A stretch of DNA of 64,000 bases, from positions 1-64,000 of IMG/VR virus record IMGVR_UViG_3300008110_000075. One strand, 5' to 3'. The translations under genes and the position numbers were made by a program. Below, in pieces: positions 43,032-51,311 of the stretch (the first letter of the stretch is position 1; every line of letters begins with the position of its first letter). The DNA is from a virus. Below the pieces are notes generated by a model that searched no databases, was not told where the DNA came from, and saw only the letters and a list, made by a program, of their open reading frames with translations.

Positions 43032-43171
43032 TGGCATGTAGTAGTTGTAAATCAAATCGTCCAATAAATAGAGTTAAATGGGGCGTGTTAATTTTAGGAA
43101 GTTATATTGTTTTCTCATCTGTTTACGGAACAATCGAAATATTCAAAATTATAATAGAATTTTTTAAATAG
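43031..43171 (+). CDS. Small CxxC membrane protein (46 aa)
   Basis: MACSSCKSNRPINRVKWGVL then a membrane segment (ILGSYIVFSSVYGTIEIF). Conserved-type tiny phage protein. Convergent with dnaJ (8-nt overlap of ends). Function unknown. Confidence 0.6.
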   Translation: MACSSCKSNRPINRVKWGVLILGSYIVFSSVYGTIEIFKIIIEFFK

Positions 43172-44084
43172 GTCTCTCGAATTTCAAATTGAGTTTAACA
43201 TAAAAATCACCACCTTTATATCCTTTTCCTCTTAATCTTAAAGGTTTAGATGTGTCTATTATTTTTGGTGCTTGTAAATTTAAATCACCATCTGGATGTG
43301 GAATTAAAAATTTATCATTTTGTATTTGTTCCAAATTCAGTGTCAAATTATAAACCAAATCTGAATTAATCTTTTCAAACCCATCTTTCGGGACCATTTC
43401 CACTTGAATTACCAAATCCCCCATACCTCCGTTTTTGAAATCACCCAAGTTTGGTAGTTTGAGAAACTGTCCACTATCAATACCTTGTGGGACTTTGACC
43501 CTAATGCTATGAATGGTCTGACTTGTTCCTTTTCCACCACACAAATAACACCTTTCAACTAAAATGGTTCCTTGACCATTGCAGTTCCCGCAAATTGTCC
43601 TTATTTGTTGAACCATGAATCCTGTCCCAAATGTTTTGATAAAGAAACCTTGACCACCGCAAGACCCACAGGTTTGATGCTGGCCCCCGTTACCTTGACA
43701 AGAATTACACGGAATATCTCTACTATATTGAATTTCCTTTTCCCCACCCAAATAGGATTCAATTGGTGAAACTTGAAGTCTCACAACTTTGTCTGGTGCA
43801 TGCCTCGGTCTTTGTCCTTGGAAATGAGGATTGCGACCAAACATGTTATCAAAGAAACTCTCAAAATTGGTTCCTTGATATGGGTTGGACTTTTGATTAT
43901 TATACTGAGCTCTTTTTTCTCTGTCTCCCAAAACTTCGTAAGCTTCGTTTATCTCTTTAAATTTTTCAGCACCATCGGGATTGATGTCAGGATGAAATCT
44001 TTTTGAGAGGTTTCTGTAACTCTTTTTGATTTCATCTTCTGAGGCATTCTCTTCAACTTCTAGAATTTTGTAGTAATTTTTCAT
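43164..44084 (-). CDS. dnaJ: DnaJ-like co-chaperone
   Basis: 306 residues. J domain with HPD (KRFHPDINPDGAEKFKEINE, residues about 1-65), short Gly/Phe region, zinc domain with four CxxCxGxG-type units (CNSCQGNG, CGSCGGQG, CGNCNGQG, CYLCGGKG), and substrate-binding C-terminal domains (VKVPQGIDSGQFLKLP, LRLRGKGYKGGDFYV). It is a truncated but complete-looking DnaJ that would recruit host DnaK for phage protein folding or replication. Its ATG is 2 bp from the divergent start at 44087. Confidence 0.95.
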   Translation of the reverse strand: MKNYYKILEVEENASEDEIKKSYRNLSKRFHPDINPDGAEKFKEINEAYEVLGDREKRAQYNNQKSNPYQGTNFESFFDNMFGRNPHFQGQRPRHAPDKVVRLQVSPIESYLGGEKEIQYSRDIPCNSCQGNGGQHQTCGSCGGQGFFIKTFGTGFMVQQIRTICGNCNGQGTILVERCYLCGGKGTSQTIHSIRVKVPQGIDSGQFLKLPNLGDFKNGGMGDLVIQVEMVPKDGFEKINSDLVYNLTLNLEQIQNDKFLIPHPDGDLNLQAPKIIDTSKPLRLRGKGYKGGDFYVKLNLKFERPI

Positions 44085-44086
44085 AT

Positions 44087-44731
44087 ATGGCTAATTACCT
44101 CGTGGTATTATTCAAGGATAAAAAAAAGAAAAGAATAATAAATAAGTTTATCACCCCTTCCAAGGCTAAGGATTTTTTCAACAAAAAAATGAAAGAATCC
44201 AGTGACGTAATTTTTGATGTAAAATATGAATCAGGAAAGGAAGTCGACTATGAAATGGGTATAATACATATGAGTTCAAAACAAGAAGTGCCAATCTATC
44301 TAACCGACGATTTGGGTAGAAATTTGAGAGTAAAACTTGATGAACCTGGTATGACATTGATTTTAATATCTCCATACAAAAAGGAGGAAAAGGTTTTCGA
44401 CATTCAAACGAAAAAGAAGATAGAAGTCCAAAGGTTGATAAAAACTTATTTGAAGGGCGAAGGTGTAAAAATGATATCAATGTTGAATAATAAGGTTATC
44501 ATTCAAGATGAGGAAAAAGTCTTTTTGTTCACTTTGAAAAATGAATCAGAAGCATCACGTTTTATTGATTGTCTATCAAATTACTTTTGGAAAATCAAAA
44601 GGGGTGATTGTCTGTTTGTTAAGGACTTTTCTAAACCACAGAAAAAATACTTATATCAATTGTTGGAAAATAAAGGATTTGATAAGTCCATCTTATACAG
44701 AAGATTTACTTCTCTTCCTCATCAAGAATAA
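44087..44731 (+). CDS. Hypothetical protein (214 aa)
   Basis: MANYLVVLFKDKKKKRIINKF..., alpha/beta with a conserved-type segment FWKIKRGDCLFVKDFSKPQK. No family recognised. Two bases from the dnaJ start and convergent with 44706-44936 (26-nt overlap of ends). Confidence 0.65.
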   Translation: MANYLVVLFKDKKKKRIINKFITPSKAKDFFNKKMKESSDVIFDVKYESGKEVDYEMGIIHMSSKQEVPIYLTDDLGRNLRVKLDEPGMTLILISPYKKEEKVFDIQTKKKIEVQRLIKTYLKGEGVKMISMLNNKVIIQDEEKVFLFTLKNESEASRFIDCLSNYFWKIKRGDCLFVKDFSKPQKKYLYQLLENKGFDKSILYRRFTSLPHQE

Positions 44732-44936
44732 AGTGAAATTCAGTTCCTGAGATGTCTATTGAAAATTGTTTGTGATGTCTTTCAATCTCTCTGAAATGAT
44801 TAATGACTTTGGTATATTCTTCCTTTTTCAGCTCGAATATCATTGTTGCTTTTCCGACAAAAACGTTTTGACAAGCGTCGGCAATCAAAGCTAACTTTTC
44901 TAATTCCCCAAAATCAGTATTTTTATTTTCTGCCAT
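44706..44936 (-). CDS. Small hypothetical protein (76 aa)
   Basis: MAENKNTDFGELEKLALIAD, then ACQNVFVGKATMIFELKKEE and IDISGTEFHFILDEEEK. Looks like a conserved small alpha/beta phage protein. Overlaps the upstream gene by 37 nt. Confidence 0.6.
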   Translation of the reverse strand: MAENKNTDFGELEKLALIADACQNVFVGKATMIFELKKEEYTKVINHFREIERHHKQFSIDISGTEFHFILDEEEK

Positions 44937-45088
44937 AAGGTTAGTTTTTTTGGTTTGGGAAATATGTCTTCTTTATTCAACTTTTTTATTTGACGTATGA
45001 AGCTTTCTTTTTCCCTTTCCAATTCTTTTTTATCCTTCGCTTTCTCGCTGTTCAGCCATTGTAATATCTTCTCCTGTCTCTGACTCAT
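44900..45088 (-). CDS. Small basic helical protein (62 aa)
   Basis: MSQRQEKILQWLNSEKAKDK... with a hydrophobic end KLTLWQKIKILILGN, a pattern that suggests membrane contact. Overlaps the upstream gene by 59 nt in another frame. Confidence 0.55.
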   Translation of the reverse strand: MSQRQEKILQWLNSEKAKDKKELEREKESFIRQIKKLNKEDIFPKPKKLTLWQKIKILILGN

Positions 45089-45479
45089 CGTTAATTTCTA
45101 ATTCAGTTTGTTCTAATTCGAAATCGAAATATAATGTTTTAAGTTTATCTAAATCAGTCTTTTCGAAAGTTTCTTTCAACTGTTCTATTGTATGTTTGAA
45201 AAGTTTTTCTTTGATTTCTTTTTCTTTATTCAATTTAATTATTTTTGAAATCTTAGACAAGGTAGAAGAGGTGTTGGCCTCATCCAAGGGTGTAACGAAC
45301 GAAATCCCTTTTTTATTGGAATCCTCTGTTTCGAAAGAAACTACTTGTCCTTCCTCAACCATACTCTTTGGAATTACCCATTTAGAAGGAAACTCTATGT
45401 CGAAACTCAAATAGGTTTTGAGCTTCCTGATTGAACGTATGTATTCAATGAACGGGGCTATTTCTTTGTAAAAACTCAT
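45030..45479 (-). CDS. Hypothetical protein (149 aa)
   Basis: MSFYKEIAPFIEYIRSIRKL, FPSKWVIPKSMVEEGQVVSF, then a helical acidic C-terminus. Conserved-type phage protein without recognisable domain. Overlaps the upstream gene by 4 nt. Confidence 0.6.
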   Translation of the reverse strand: MSFYKEIAPFIEYIRSIRKLKTYLSFDIEFPSKWVIPKSMVEEGQVVSFETEDSNKKGISFVTPLDEANTSSTLSKISKIIKLNKEKEIKEKLFKHTIEQLKETFEKTDLDKLKTLYFDFELEQTELEINDESETGEDITMAEQRESEG

Positions 45480-45664
45480 TTCGTAATAAGATATGTTATT
45501 ATGTAACTCAACGATAAACCTAAGAAGATAAGTTCCCTGTTACTATAAACCATTGGTTTTGGTTCTTTTTGTAACAGGGCGCTTAAAAATTTTGTGACAT
45601 TTTTTAATGTTACTAATATTGTGAAAACAAATATAAAAATATATATCGTTTCAATATTATGCAT
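45476..45664 (-). CDS. Two-helix membrane protein (62 aa)
   Basis: Start MHNIETIYIFIFVFTILVTL at 45664, overlapping the histone-like stop by 8 nt; second segment ELIFLGLSLSYIITYLI. Integral membrane, function unknown. Confidence 0.6.
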   Translation of the reverse strand: MHNIETIYIFIFVFTILVTLKNVTKFLSALLQKEPKPMVYSNRELIFLGLSLSYIITYLITK

Positions 45665-45839
45665 TATCCTCTGTCTTTTTGTGTTCAAGAATTTCACCTC
45701 TGAGTTTCTGTAAAAGAGCTTTCAATTCTTGTGCAGATTTTCTTGCTCTTGTTCCCGCACTCTTATTTCCTTTGAAAAACTTTGTTGTGTCAACTGAAAG
45801 TAGTTCGGTCAATTCTTTGATTTTTTCTAATGTTTCCAT
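45657..45839 (-). CDS. Histone H1-like DNA-binding protein
   Basis: 60 residues. METLEKIKELTELLSVDTTK then FFKGNKSAGTRARKSAQELK and ALLQKLRGEI match the small Bacteroidota histone H1-like proteins (KGNK.AGTRARK.LQELK). Likely binds and condenses DNA, either phage DNA in the head or the host nucleoid. First gene of its operon. Confidence 0.85.
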   Translation of the reverse strand: METLEKIKELTELLSVDTTKFFKGNKSAGTRARKSAQELKALLQKLRGEILEHKKTEDNA

Positions 45840-45919
45840 TTTTCTATGGTTATAGTTGTTTATTAATAGTTATAATATTAACTTTTTTACGTCTGGTGTA
45901 AATAGAATCAAGATTTTTT

Positions 45920-46387
45920 TCAAATCATATTTTTTTCCATTAACTTATATAGCTCGGTCAGTATGTCCAAGTCAGACTTACTAAAATCTTTTTCGACATC
46001 AAAAACATCATTGAGGAATTTGGGTATTGACATTTTTACGTTATCTTGTTGTTGATTATAAAAACTGTCTGAAAAAAATTCTTTGAAATACTCTTTGTGG
46101 TCCCCTTCTCTGTTTATTTTAATATTTTCCGCTAGAAAATTCTCTAATAATTTATTCCAACACCACTCGAAATGTTTTTCTTTATCTTCTTGCGAAAGGT
46201 AAATCTTAGTTTCACCCTCGGTGTCTCCCATATAAGTGTTGATAATAATATGGTTTAAACTTTTGAATAGGTCACCATATAGCTCAATCTTTTCATAACT
46301 CATGTTATGAGTATTGAACCAAATCAAAACTTCATCTTTAGGTATTGTCTTGGACATCCAATTAAAAAAATTCTCCATAGAGTTCAT
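45920..46387 (-). CDS. Hypothetical protein (155 aa)
   Basis: MNSMENFFNWMSKTIPKDEV, helical, with no recognised family. Separate from its neighbours by short gaps, so its transcription may be independent. Confidence 0.6.
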   Translation of the reverse strand: MNSMENFFNWMSKTIPKDEVLIWFNTHNMSYEKIELYGDLFKSLNHIIINTYMGDTEGETKIYLSQEDKEKHFEWCWNKLLENFLAENIKINREGDHKEYFKEFFSDSFYNQQQDNVKMSIPKFLNDVFDVEKDFSKSDLDILTELYKLMEKNMI

Positions 46388-46426
46388 CTATGGAGAATAT
46401 AATAAATTAAATTTCAATGTGAATTT

Positions 46427-47890
46427 TTACTGAGTCTTTCTGTCGTAACTAATAAGATTTTTCATCTTTTCCATTTCTTCAGAAATTATTTTTGATTTCT
46501 TGTCCTCAGTTGATTCTAATTGGTTGAATATTTTTGCAGATTTTTCAGTTGATGATTTTATTTTTTTGAGACTTCCAGTTGACTTGGTCTCACCTGCAAC
46601 GTCTACAGGTTGAGGTTGTCTTTTATAAGATGCGTTTTGTTGTTCTGCACCGTATAGGTTGTCCTTATAATTTTTCATGAACTTTTCACCTACCTCACTC
46701 GGGACCACGTTACCTAACGCTTTACCATCTTTGTCCTTGACAGCATTACCTGTTTTTGAATTTCCTTTCAAATACATTTCGATTTTTTCATCTTCAGGTT
46801 TGATTTCATCATAAACAAGATTTGTCATACCAGGGTATGCGAATGCATCAATATATTCATCGACTGCTTCAGACGGATGATACTTTTTTGTTTTTTCTTT
46901 CATACCTGAAAGGTCATAATTACTCTCTGGAAACGCCTCAGGGTTTTCACTAAATTCACCATTCGAACCTGATTTGAGATAATCCTTCATTTTTTTCACA
47001 ACACTCTTAGCATAATCTTCATTTTCTTTTTTCGACGCGTTAAGAGCTTTCATTGTTTTTTTCAAACCTTCGGGTTCTTTCTTTGAGATGTTTGATTTTT
47101 CCTTTTTTTCTTTTTGCTCGATGACAATATTTTCAATCAAATCTATAAGTTCATTTTCAGTGAAAACGATTTTATTTTCATTTTCCTTTATTCCTTTGAG
47201 GGTCAGAACTAAATTAACTTGTTTCAAAGTTTTTAAGTCCGAAGAAGACAATTTTTTATCCCCTTCAGCTTTCTTCATTAATTCTTTTTTCAATGATTTC
47301 AATTTTGATTGAGGAATTTTCTCATCATCTGGGACATTCAATTTCTTGTGAAGTGCACCTTTTTTAATATCAGTTTTTTGAATCCATTTTTTTTCAGATT
47401 CTTTAGTTTCTTTTTTGTGATTACATTTACAATTCATCATACCACACTTCGCACACTTCTTACCTTTAGATTCTTTAACATGATATTTTTTTCCATCTAC
47501 TTCAAAAGAATCTCTTCCGTCTTTTTTAGCATCCGCTAAAGCCCCTGTAAAAGCATTTCCTTCTTCAGTCTCAGCTTCTTCTTCTAAACCTTTCATGATT
47601 CTAATTTTCATTGGACCATATTTGTCCTTATACATGTCGAAAAATTTCTTACCTTCTTCACCAGGTGCAAACCAATTAGTTTTTTCACCAAATTTTTGGA
47701 ACATAGGTTCGAACTCATCGTATTCTTCTTCATCAAAATCGAAATCAAAATCTCCTATATGAGCTCTATCTTTTTCATCAAACCAACCATGTTCATCGCT
47801 AAATGAACCAAATATTTTGTTTTTGAGGTTAGCTTTCATTTTATTGTCTTCCAATCCTTTACCAACGTAAGTTGGTTCATTCTGAGACAA
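46427..47890 (-). CDS. Large acidic/lysine-rich head-associated-type protein
   Basis: 487 residues from a TTG start (SQNEPTYVGKGLEDNKMKAN). Very charged; has CAKCGMMNCKCNHKK, a possible metal site, and internal [I/L/V]xE segments (NKIVFTENELIDLIENIVIE). Sections such as AFTGALADAKKDGRDSFEVD look like proteins found beside head genes of T4-like Bacteroidota phages. A short leader-like frame (47836-47967) overlaps its 5' end in the other frame, so its true N-terminus may come from there by a frameshift. Possible scaffold or core protein. Confidence 0.6.
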   Translation of the reverse strand: MSQNEPTYVGKGLEDNKMKANLKNKIFGSFSDEHGWFDEKDRAHIGDFDFDFDEEEYDEFEPMFQKFGEKTNWFAPGEEGKKFFDMYKDKYGPMKIRIMKGLEEEAETEEGNAFTGALADAKKDGRDSFEVDGKKYHVKESKGKKCAKCGMMNCKCNHKKETKESEKKWIQKTDIKKGALHKKLNVPDDEKIPQSKLKSLKKELMKKAEGDKKLSSSDLKTLKQVNLVLTLKGIKENENKIVFTENELIDLIENIVIEQKEKKEKSNISKKEPEGLKKTMKALNASKKENEDYAKSVVKKMKDYLKSGSNGEFSENPEAFPESNYDLSGMKEKTKKYHPSEAVDEYIDAFAYPGMTNLVYDEIKPEDEKIEMYLKGNSKTGNAVKDKDGKALGNVVPSEVGEKFMKNYKDNLYGAEQQNASYKRQPQPVDVAGETKSTGSLKKIKSSTEKSAKIFNQLESTEDKKSKIISEEMEKMKNLISYDRKTQ

Positions 47891-47967
47891 TGTTTAACCT
47901 TGCTCTCGATTTCCTCATTGAGGATTTTAGAAATAAGATTGTCAATATGTTTTTGAAACTTGTCCAT
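47836..47967 (-). CDS. Short leader-like frame overlapping the next gene (43 aa)
   Basis: MDKFQKHIDNLISKILNEEI... carries ILNE before E, fitting the leader rule, and has a TATTTATA box 15 nt upstream. It overlaps the 46427-47890 frame by 55 nt. Either a separate small protein or the leader of the large protein joined by a one-base shift. Confidence 0.5.
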   Translation of the reverse strand: MDKFQKHIDNLISKILNEEIESKVKHCLRMNQLTLVKDWKTIK

Positions 47968-47982
47968 TATGTGTGTTTTTAA

Positions 47983-47990
47983 TATAAATA
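47983..47990 (-). promoter_or_regulatory. TATTTATA box
   Basis: TATTTATA on the minus strand 15 nt before the ATG at 47967, and partly inside the end of the preceding operon. Confidence 0.45.
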
Positions 47991-47993
47991 TCT

Positions 47994-49199
47994 TTATTTT
48001 GGTCTTTTATTAATTTTCTCAAACTCGTGCTCCAATATTGTGATAATAACATTTTCACTGATTTTGAATTTTTTGGAAATTGATTTTATTGCTTCTTTTA
48101 CAGACTCATTTTTCGTAATTTTCAAAGCATTTATGTCACCCTGATTACAATATGGGAATTTCGTGCATTTCTTTTTTACTTTTACAAATGAACCACCAGG
48201 GACTTGGGTTTTCCTACTTGGCCCCCAATCTTTTTTCTTTGTGGATTTAGCCCACATTGCAGGTGTTTCATAACCACCAACTGAACCCGAACCTGTCGCT
48301 TCTTTTGTTTCAGCCTTTTCAATACCATTGAGGCCCATTGCATTTACTGCAATACCCTCTTTAAGTTTTGGAGTTTCAGCAAAACTCTTTCTTAGAAAAT
48401 CACTGTCTTTAAATGCAATAGGACCCGCAAATGCCCCTGATGAACCTGACCCTGTCGCCTCCTTATTTTCAATTTTTTTTCCCAACCCACACTTTTGAAA
48501 AAAGTCATCGTAATCAAACTTTACACCTTCTTTCTTAAATTTTTGAACCATGTTTTTAGCAACCTTCATCTTATTTCCTTTATCATTAATTTGATTCAGA
48601 ATTTCAATGATTCCGTCCACCATATCTTTATCATTACCTTTCAACTCCTTATCTACTTTTTCATTCGTTTTCTCTTTGCCAGGTCTACCCCACTTTCTTT
48701 TCTTGATGTAAGGGTCATCTTTCGTTACATTGGGTAAACCGAAGTTAAACTCCTTATATCCTTGTTTGTATTTCGCTCTCTTCTTAAAATCGATATAGTC
48801 TTTATCGGCTTGTAAATCTGTCGCAAATTGTCTTTTTGCGGTAACTTTATCGTCCTCCTTAGTTTCTATTTTACTCAACTTAGAATAATATTTTGGGTCT
48901 TCATATAAGTGGTCCATAGCGATTTCTTTGGCCATGTTCTTATCCTTGGTGTGTTCAGTCTCAATTTTGACTCCTTTAAGAAATTCATGTGTAAGTTTTT
49001 TGACATCAACCTTGTGTTTGTGAGCAATGTCACCCAAACTCATTTTATCTGCCTTACCACCCTCTAGTTTCTCTTCTTTAAATGATTGTTTCAATCTAGT
49101 TGCATCTTTCATAGTTGAGGAATTCAACTTTACATTTGGTTGTGTTGTGAAAGCCTTGTCTATGGCTTTTTTGAATTGTTCTGCAGCATTAAATCCCAT
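47994..49199 (-). CDS. DUF5661-containing head-associated-type protein
   Basis: 401 residues. HKHKVDVKKLTHEFLKGVKI, MAKEIAMDHLYEDPKYYSKL form a DUF5661-like domain (residues about 55-110). Two ATGSGS-type Gly/Ser motifs (ATGSGSSGAFAGP, ATGSGSVGGYETPAMW) and KKCTKFPYCNQGDINALKI follow. The combination resembles proteins encoded beside head genes in T4-like Bacteroidota phages. Probably a virion or prohead component. Confidence 0.65.
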   Translation of the reverse strand: MGFNAAEQFKKAIDKAFTTQPNVKLNSSTMKDATRLKQSFKEEKLEGGKADKMSLGDIAHKHKVDVKKLTHEFLKGVKIETEHTKDKNMAKEIAMDHLYEDPKYYSKLSKIETKEDDKVTAKRQFATDLQADKDYIDFKKRAKYKQGYKEFNFGLPNVTKDDPYIKKRKWGRPGKEKTNEKVDKELKGNDKDMVDGIIEILNQINDKGNKMKVAKNMVQKFKKEGVKFDYDDFFQKCGLGKKIENKEATGSGSSGAFAGPIAFKDSDFLRKSFAETPKLKEGIAVNAMGLNGIEKAETKEATGSGSVGGYETPAMWAKSTKKKDWGPSRKTQVPGGSFVKVKKKCTKFPYCNQGDINALKITKNESVKEAIKSISKKFKISENVIITILEHEFEKINKRPK

Positions 49200-49200
49200 G

Positions 49201-49446
49201 TTAAGCGTTTTTCAATCTAGGTTCCCAATAACCTCTGTTGGTCCACATGAACTGGTAAAATTCACGGAACATCCTAAGAGTTATATCTTTTATATCACCT
49301 TCGAGTTTTCCTTTTTTGATTTCTTTTCTTATTGTATCAAGAAGTTTATCCTCGAATTGTTTGACAGTATTATTCTGCATAAAGTTTCTAACCTCCTTGC
49401 GGACTAATGTTTCAATTTCTTTTATTTCTGAATTTGTAAATGCCAT
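49201..49446 (-). CDS. Conserved small phage protein (81 aa)
   Basis: MAFTNSEIKEIETLVRKEVR, EDKLLDTIRKEIKKGKLEGD, FREFYQFMWTNRGYWEPRL: helical with a C-terminal aromatic patch, strongly of conserved-phage type. Probably structural, next to head-type genes. It starts right at the spanin-like stop. Confidence 0.65.
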   Translation of the reverse strand: MAFTNSEIKEIETLVRKEVRNFMQNNTVKQFEDKLLDTIRKEIKKGKLEGDIKDITLRMFREFYQFMWTNRGYWEPRLKNA

Positions 49447-49856
49447 TATTTGGTTATTAAAAAGAACGTTAATACAGCAATCAGACCTGTGCCAAGGATA
49501 GAATTGAATTTACTTTTTACTTTCTCTTTCTTCAAATCAAATTCTAATTTTTTTGAATATCTTTCCATGATATCAAACTTTTGTTTCTCAGAATCAATTA
49601 TTGTGAGATAATTCGTTTCTTTTGCTCTAAGAATTGTAATAACGCTGTCCTTGAGTCCTACTTTTTTCTCGGTTTCAATAAGTTGGAATTCAGTGAGTTT
49701 CAATTGTGCCTTTGCAGAATCTCCACTTATTAAGTCTTTCATTATTTGCTTAACCACAGGTAAGGGAAAACACTTTTCAGTCTTACTTGTATCTATCTGT
49801 GAAAAAGCTATCGACTTCACGAGAAGTAAGCTTATCAATATTGCTAATTTTTTCAT
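49446..49856 (-). CDS. Secreted coiled-coil protein, spanin-partner candidate
   Basis: 136 residues from MKKLAILISLLLVKSIAFSQ, a signal peptide. Then CFPLPVVKQIMKDLISGDSA, a long coiled coil, and a C-terminal membrane helix (ILGTGLIAVLTFFLITK). It overlaps the preceding membrane coiled-coil gene by 74 nt in another frame, the typical spanin arrangement. Inferred role: outer-membrane disruption at lysis. Confidence 0.65.
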   Translation of the reverse strand: MKKLAILISLLLVKSIAFSQIDTSKTEKCFPLPVVKQIMKDLISGDSAKAQLKLTEFQLIETEKKVGLKDSVITILRAKETNYLTIIDSEKQKFDIMERYSKKLEFDLKKEKVKSKFNSILGTGLIAVLTFFLITK

Positions 49857-50145
49857 GATAAATTTCTTTGACAATTGTTTTTTGATTTTTTATTTTGCCG
49901 ATAGTTTGGTCTACTTTTTCAATTTCATTGTTGAAATCAGAAATCTTGTTTTCCAATTTCAAATTATCTTCGTGAAGTTGCTTAATAACAACATTGAGTG
50001 AATCAAGTTGTTGTTTTTGGTCGGCAGCCATTTGGACCCTTGGTGTCAGGAAAAATATTAAATAATAAAGGATGAACAATCCGAAAATAACTTTAAGGAT
50101 TGTTATGTAATGTTTCTTTAAGAAATTTAGAATTTTACTAATCAT
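49783..50145 (-). CDS. Membrane-anchored coiled-coil, i-spanin candidate
   Basis: 120 residues: one N-terminal membrane helix (ILKVIFGLFILYYLIFFL) followed by a coiled coil (LNVVIKQLHEDNLKLENKIS), the layout of inner-membrane spanins. The partner gene is nested in its 3' end. Confidence 0.65.
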   Translation of the reverse strand: MISKILNFLKKHYITILKVIFGLFILYYLIFFLTPRVQMAADQKQQLDSLNVVIKQLHEDNLKLENKISDFNNEIEKVDQTIGKIKNQKTIVKEIYHEKISNIDKLTSREVDSFFTDRYK

Positions 50146-50146
50146 A

Positions 50147-50713
50147 TTAAATTGGTGATTCTTTTGTTTTCTTTCTACTCGCCAAAACTTTACCCCATTT
50201 GGATTTGAATTTTTGGTAGAATTGTTGAAGTTTATTAATTAAATCCAGAAATTCTTGGTCAACCTTAACCATTTGTCCATTGATATAAATTCCACTATCT
50301 TCCCCAATTGTGAAGATAAATTCCAAGTCTTCATCAATTAATTTCCCAGACCATTCAACATTATTTTGATAAACATTCAAGACATTGAAATCTACAAGGT
50401 CAGAAACCTCTTCTACGAATTCATCCATGGTTTCTTGGAATGCAACTTTATCGTCTGTTGTAATATCCAATTCACTTCTGTCCTTACCATGAAGGGCTAA
50501 GATTCCACCTGAAATTCTATATTTCTGAGTTTTGTCTTCAGGTGTTGGTTTTTCACCTTTCTCTTCATCAGAAACCGCAGTATCATATTGATTGTCTCTT
50601 TCAATCCTTTTTTCAAGGTCTTTGGCGACATTGATTTGTGTCTCTTGTTCGAATATCAGTCTCGATTTTTTCAAAAGAGATTTGATTTCATCGTATCTTT
50701 CTTCGTTAAGCAT
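50147..50713 (-). CDS. Leader-like N-terminus, acidic head-associated-type protein
   Basis: 188 residues from the ATG at 50713, which overlaps the amidase stop (alternative ATG at 50722). MLNEERYDEIKSLLKKSRLI then FEQE: IFE before Q fits the leader rule, 18 residues in. The body (KYRISGGILALHGKDRSELD) is acidic and beta-rich; ends basic (KWGKVLASRKKTKESPI). Possible prohead core protein. Confidence 0.6.
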   Translation of the reverse strand: MLNEERYDEIKSLLKKSRLIFEQETQINVAKDLEKRIERDNQYDTAVSDEEKGEKPTPEDKTQKYRISGGILALHGKDRSELDITTDDKVAFQETMDEFVEEVSDLVDFNVLNVYQNNVEWSGKLIDEDLEFIFTIGEDSGIYINGQMVKVDQEFLDLINKLQQFYQKFKSKWGKVLASRKKTKESPI

Positions 50714-51311
50714 ATTGTTCATTTTCAAAATATTTTTGTAAGGTCTCGAATTGAAATGAAGGATTTAGGTCCGTATACATTGTGTCGATATTACTCCTTG
50801 AAATTATTCCCTCCCAATCAGTAATCCCATCGATTTTTGTGTTATGACCTATTGACCTCAGTTTTATGTTAAGCGACTCTCCTAGCATTTTACACAGTTC
50901 AGCTGTTGATTCCATTTGAATGTCAGTGTAAGGTTGCCAAAAAAAGTAGTCTCTCCATTTTTTTTCATAAACCTTGTCATTATAAATACTTCCAATCCAG
51001 TTAATATAATGATTGGTTAATGGTTTCTTTTCCAACCATCCAAGGTTCTCAAGACATATTATGACTGAGTTCTTATTGATTTGTTCCTTAGGAAATATGT
51101 TCGAATGACCTAACTCTGGTAGAAGTTGTAAAACCTCACCCTTTCTTGTTACAACGTAGTTTGGGATTTTATCATATTGTCCATTATATCTAAATTTAAG
51201 GGAGACCAGGAATTCCCCGACCTCCCTTGAAGTATGACATAATATTATTTGATTTTTTTTCTTTTGTTTCCCAATCGGTTTGAAGTTTCCGTATTTTTGG
51301 ATTTTAAGCAT
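50706..51311 (-). CDS. N-acetylmuramoyl-L-alanine amidase (endolysin-type)
   Basis: 201 residues. The Amidase_2/PGRP fold is visible: ILCHTSREVGEFLVS with the first His, PNYVVTRKGEVLQLLPELG, SVIICLENLGWL, and RSIGHNTKIDGITDWEGI with the later His/Asp set. No signal peptide, so access to the wall would need a holin. Sits in the lysis cassette and is coupled to the following leader-like gene. Confidence 0.85.
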   Translation of the reverse strand: MLKIQKYGNFKPIGKQKKKNQIILCHTSREVGEFLVSLKFRYNGQYDKIPNYVVTRKGEVLQLLPELGHSNIFPKEQINKNSVIICLENLGWLEKKPLTNHYINWIGSIYNDKVYEKKWRDYFFWQPYTDIQMESTAELCKMLGESLNIKLRSIGHNTKIDGITDWEGIISRSNIDTMYTDLNPSFQFETLQKYFENEQYA

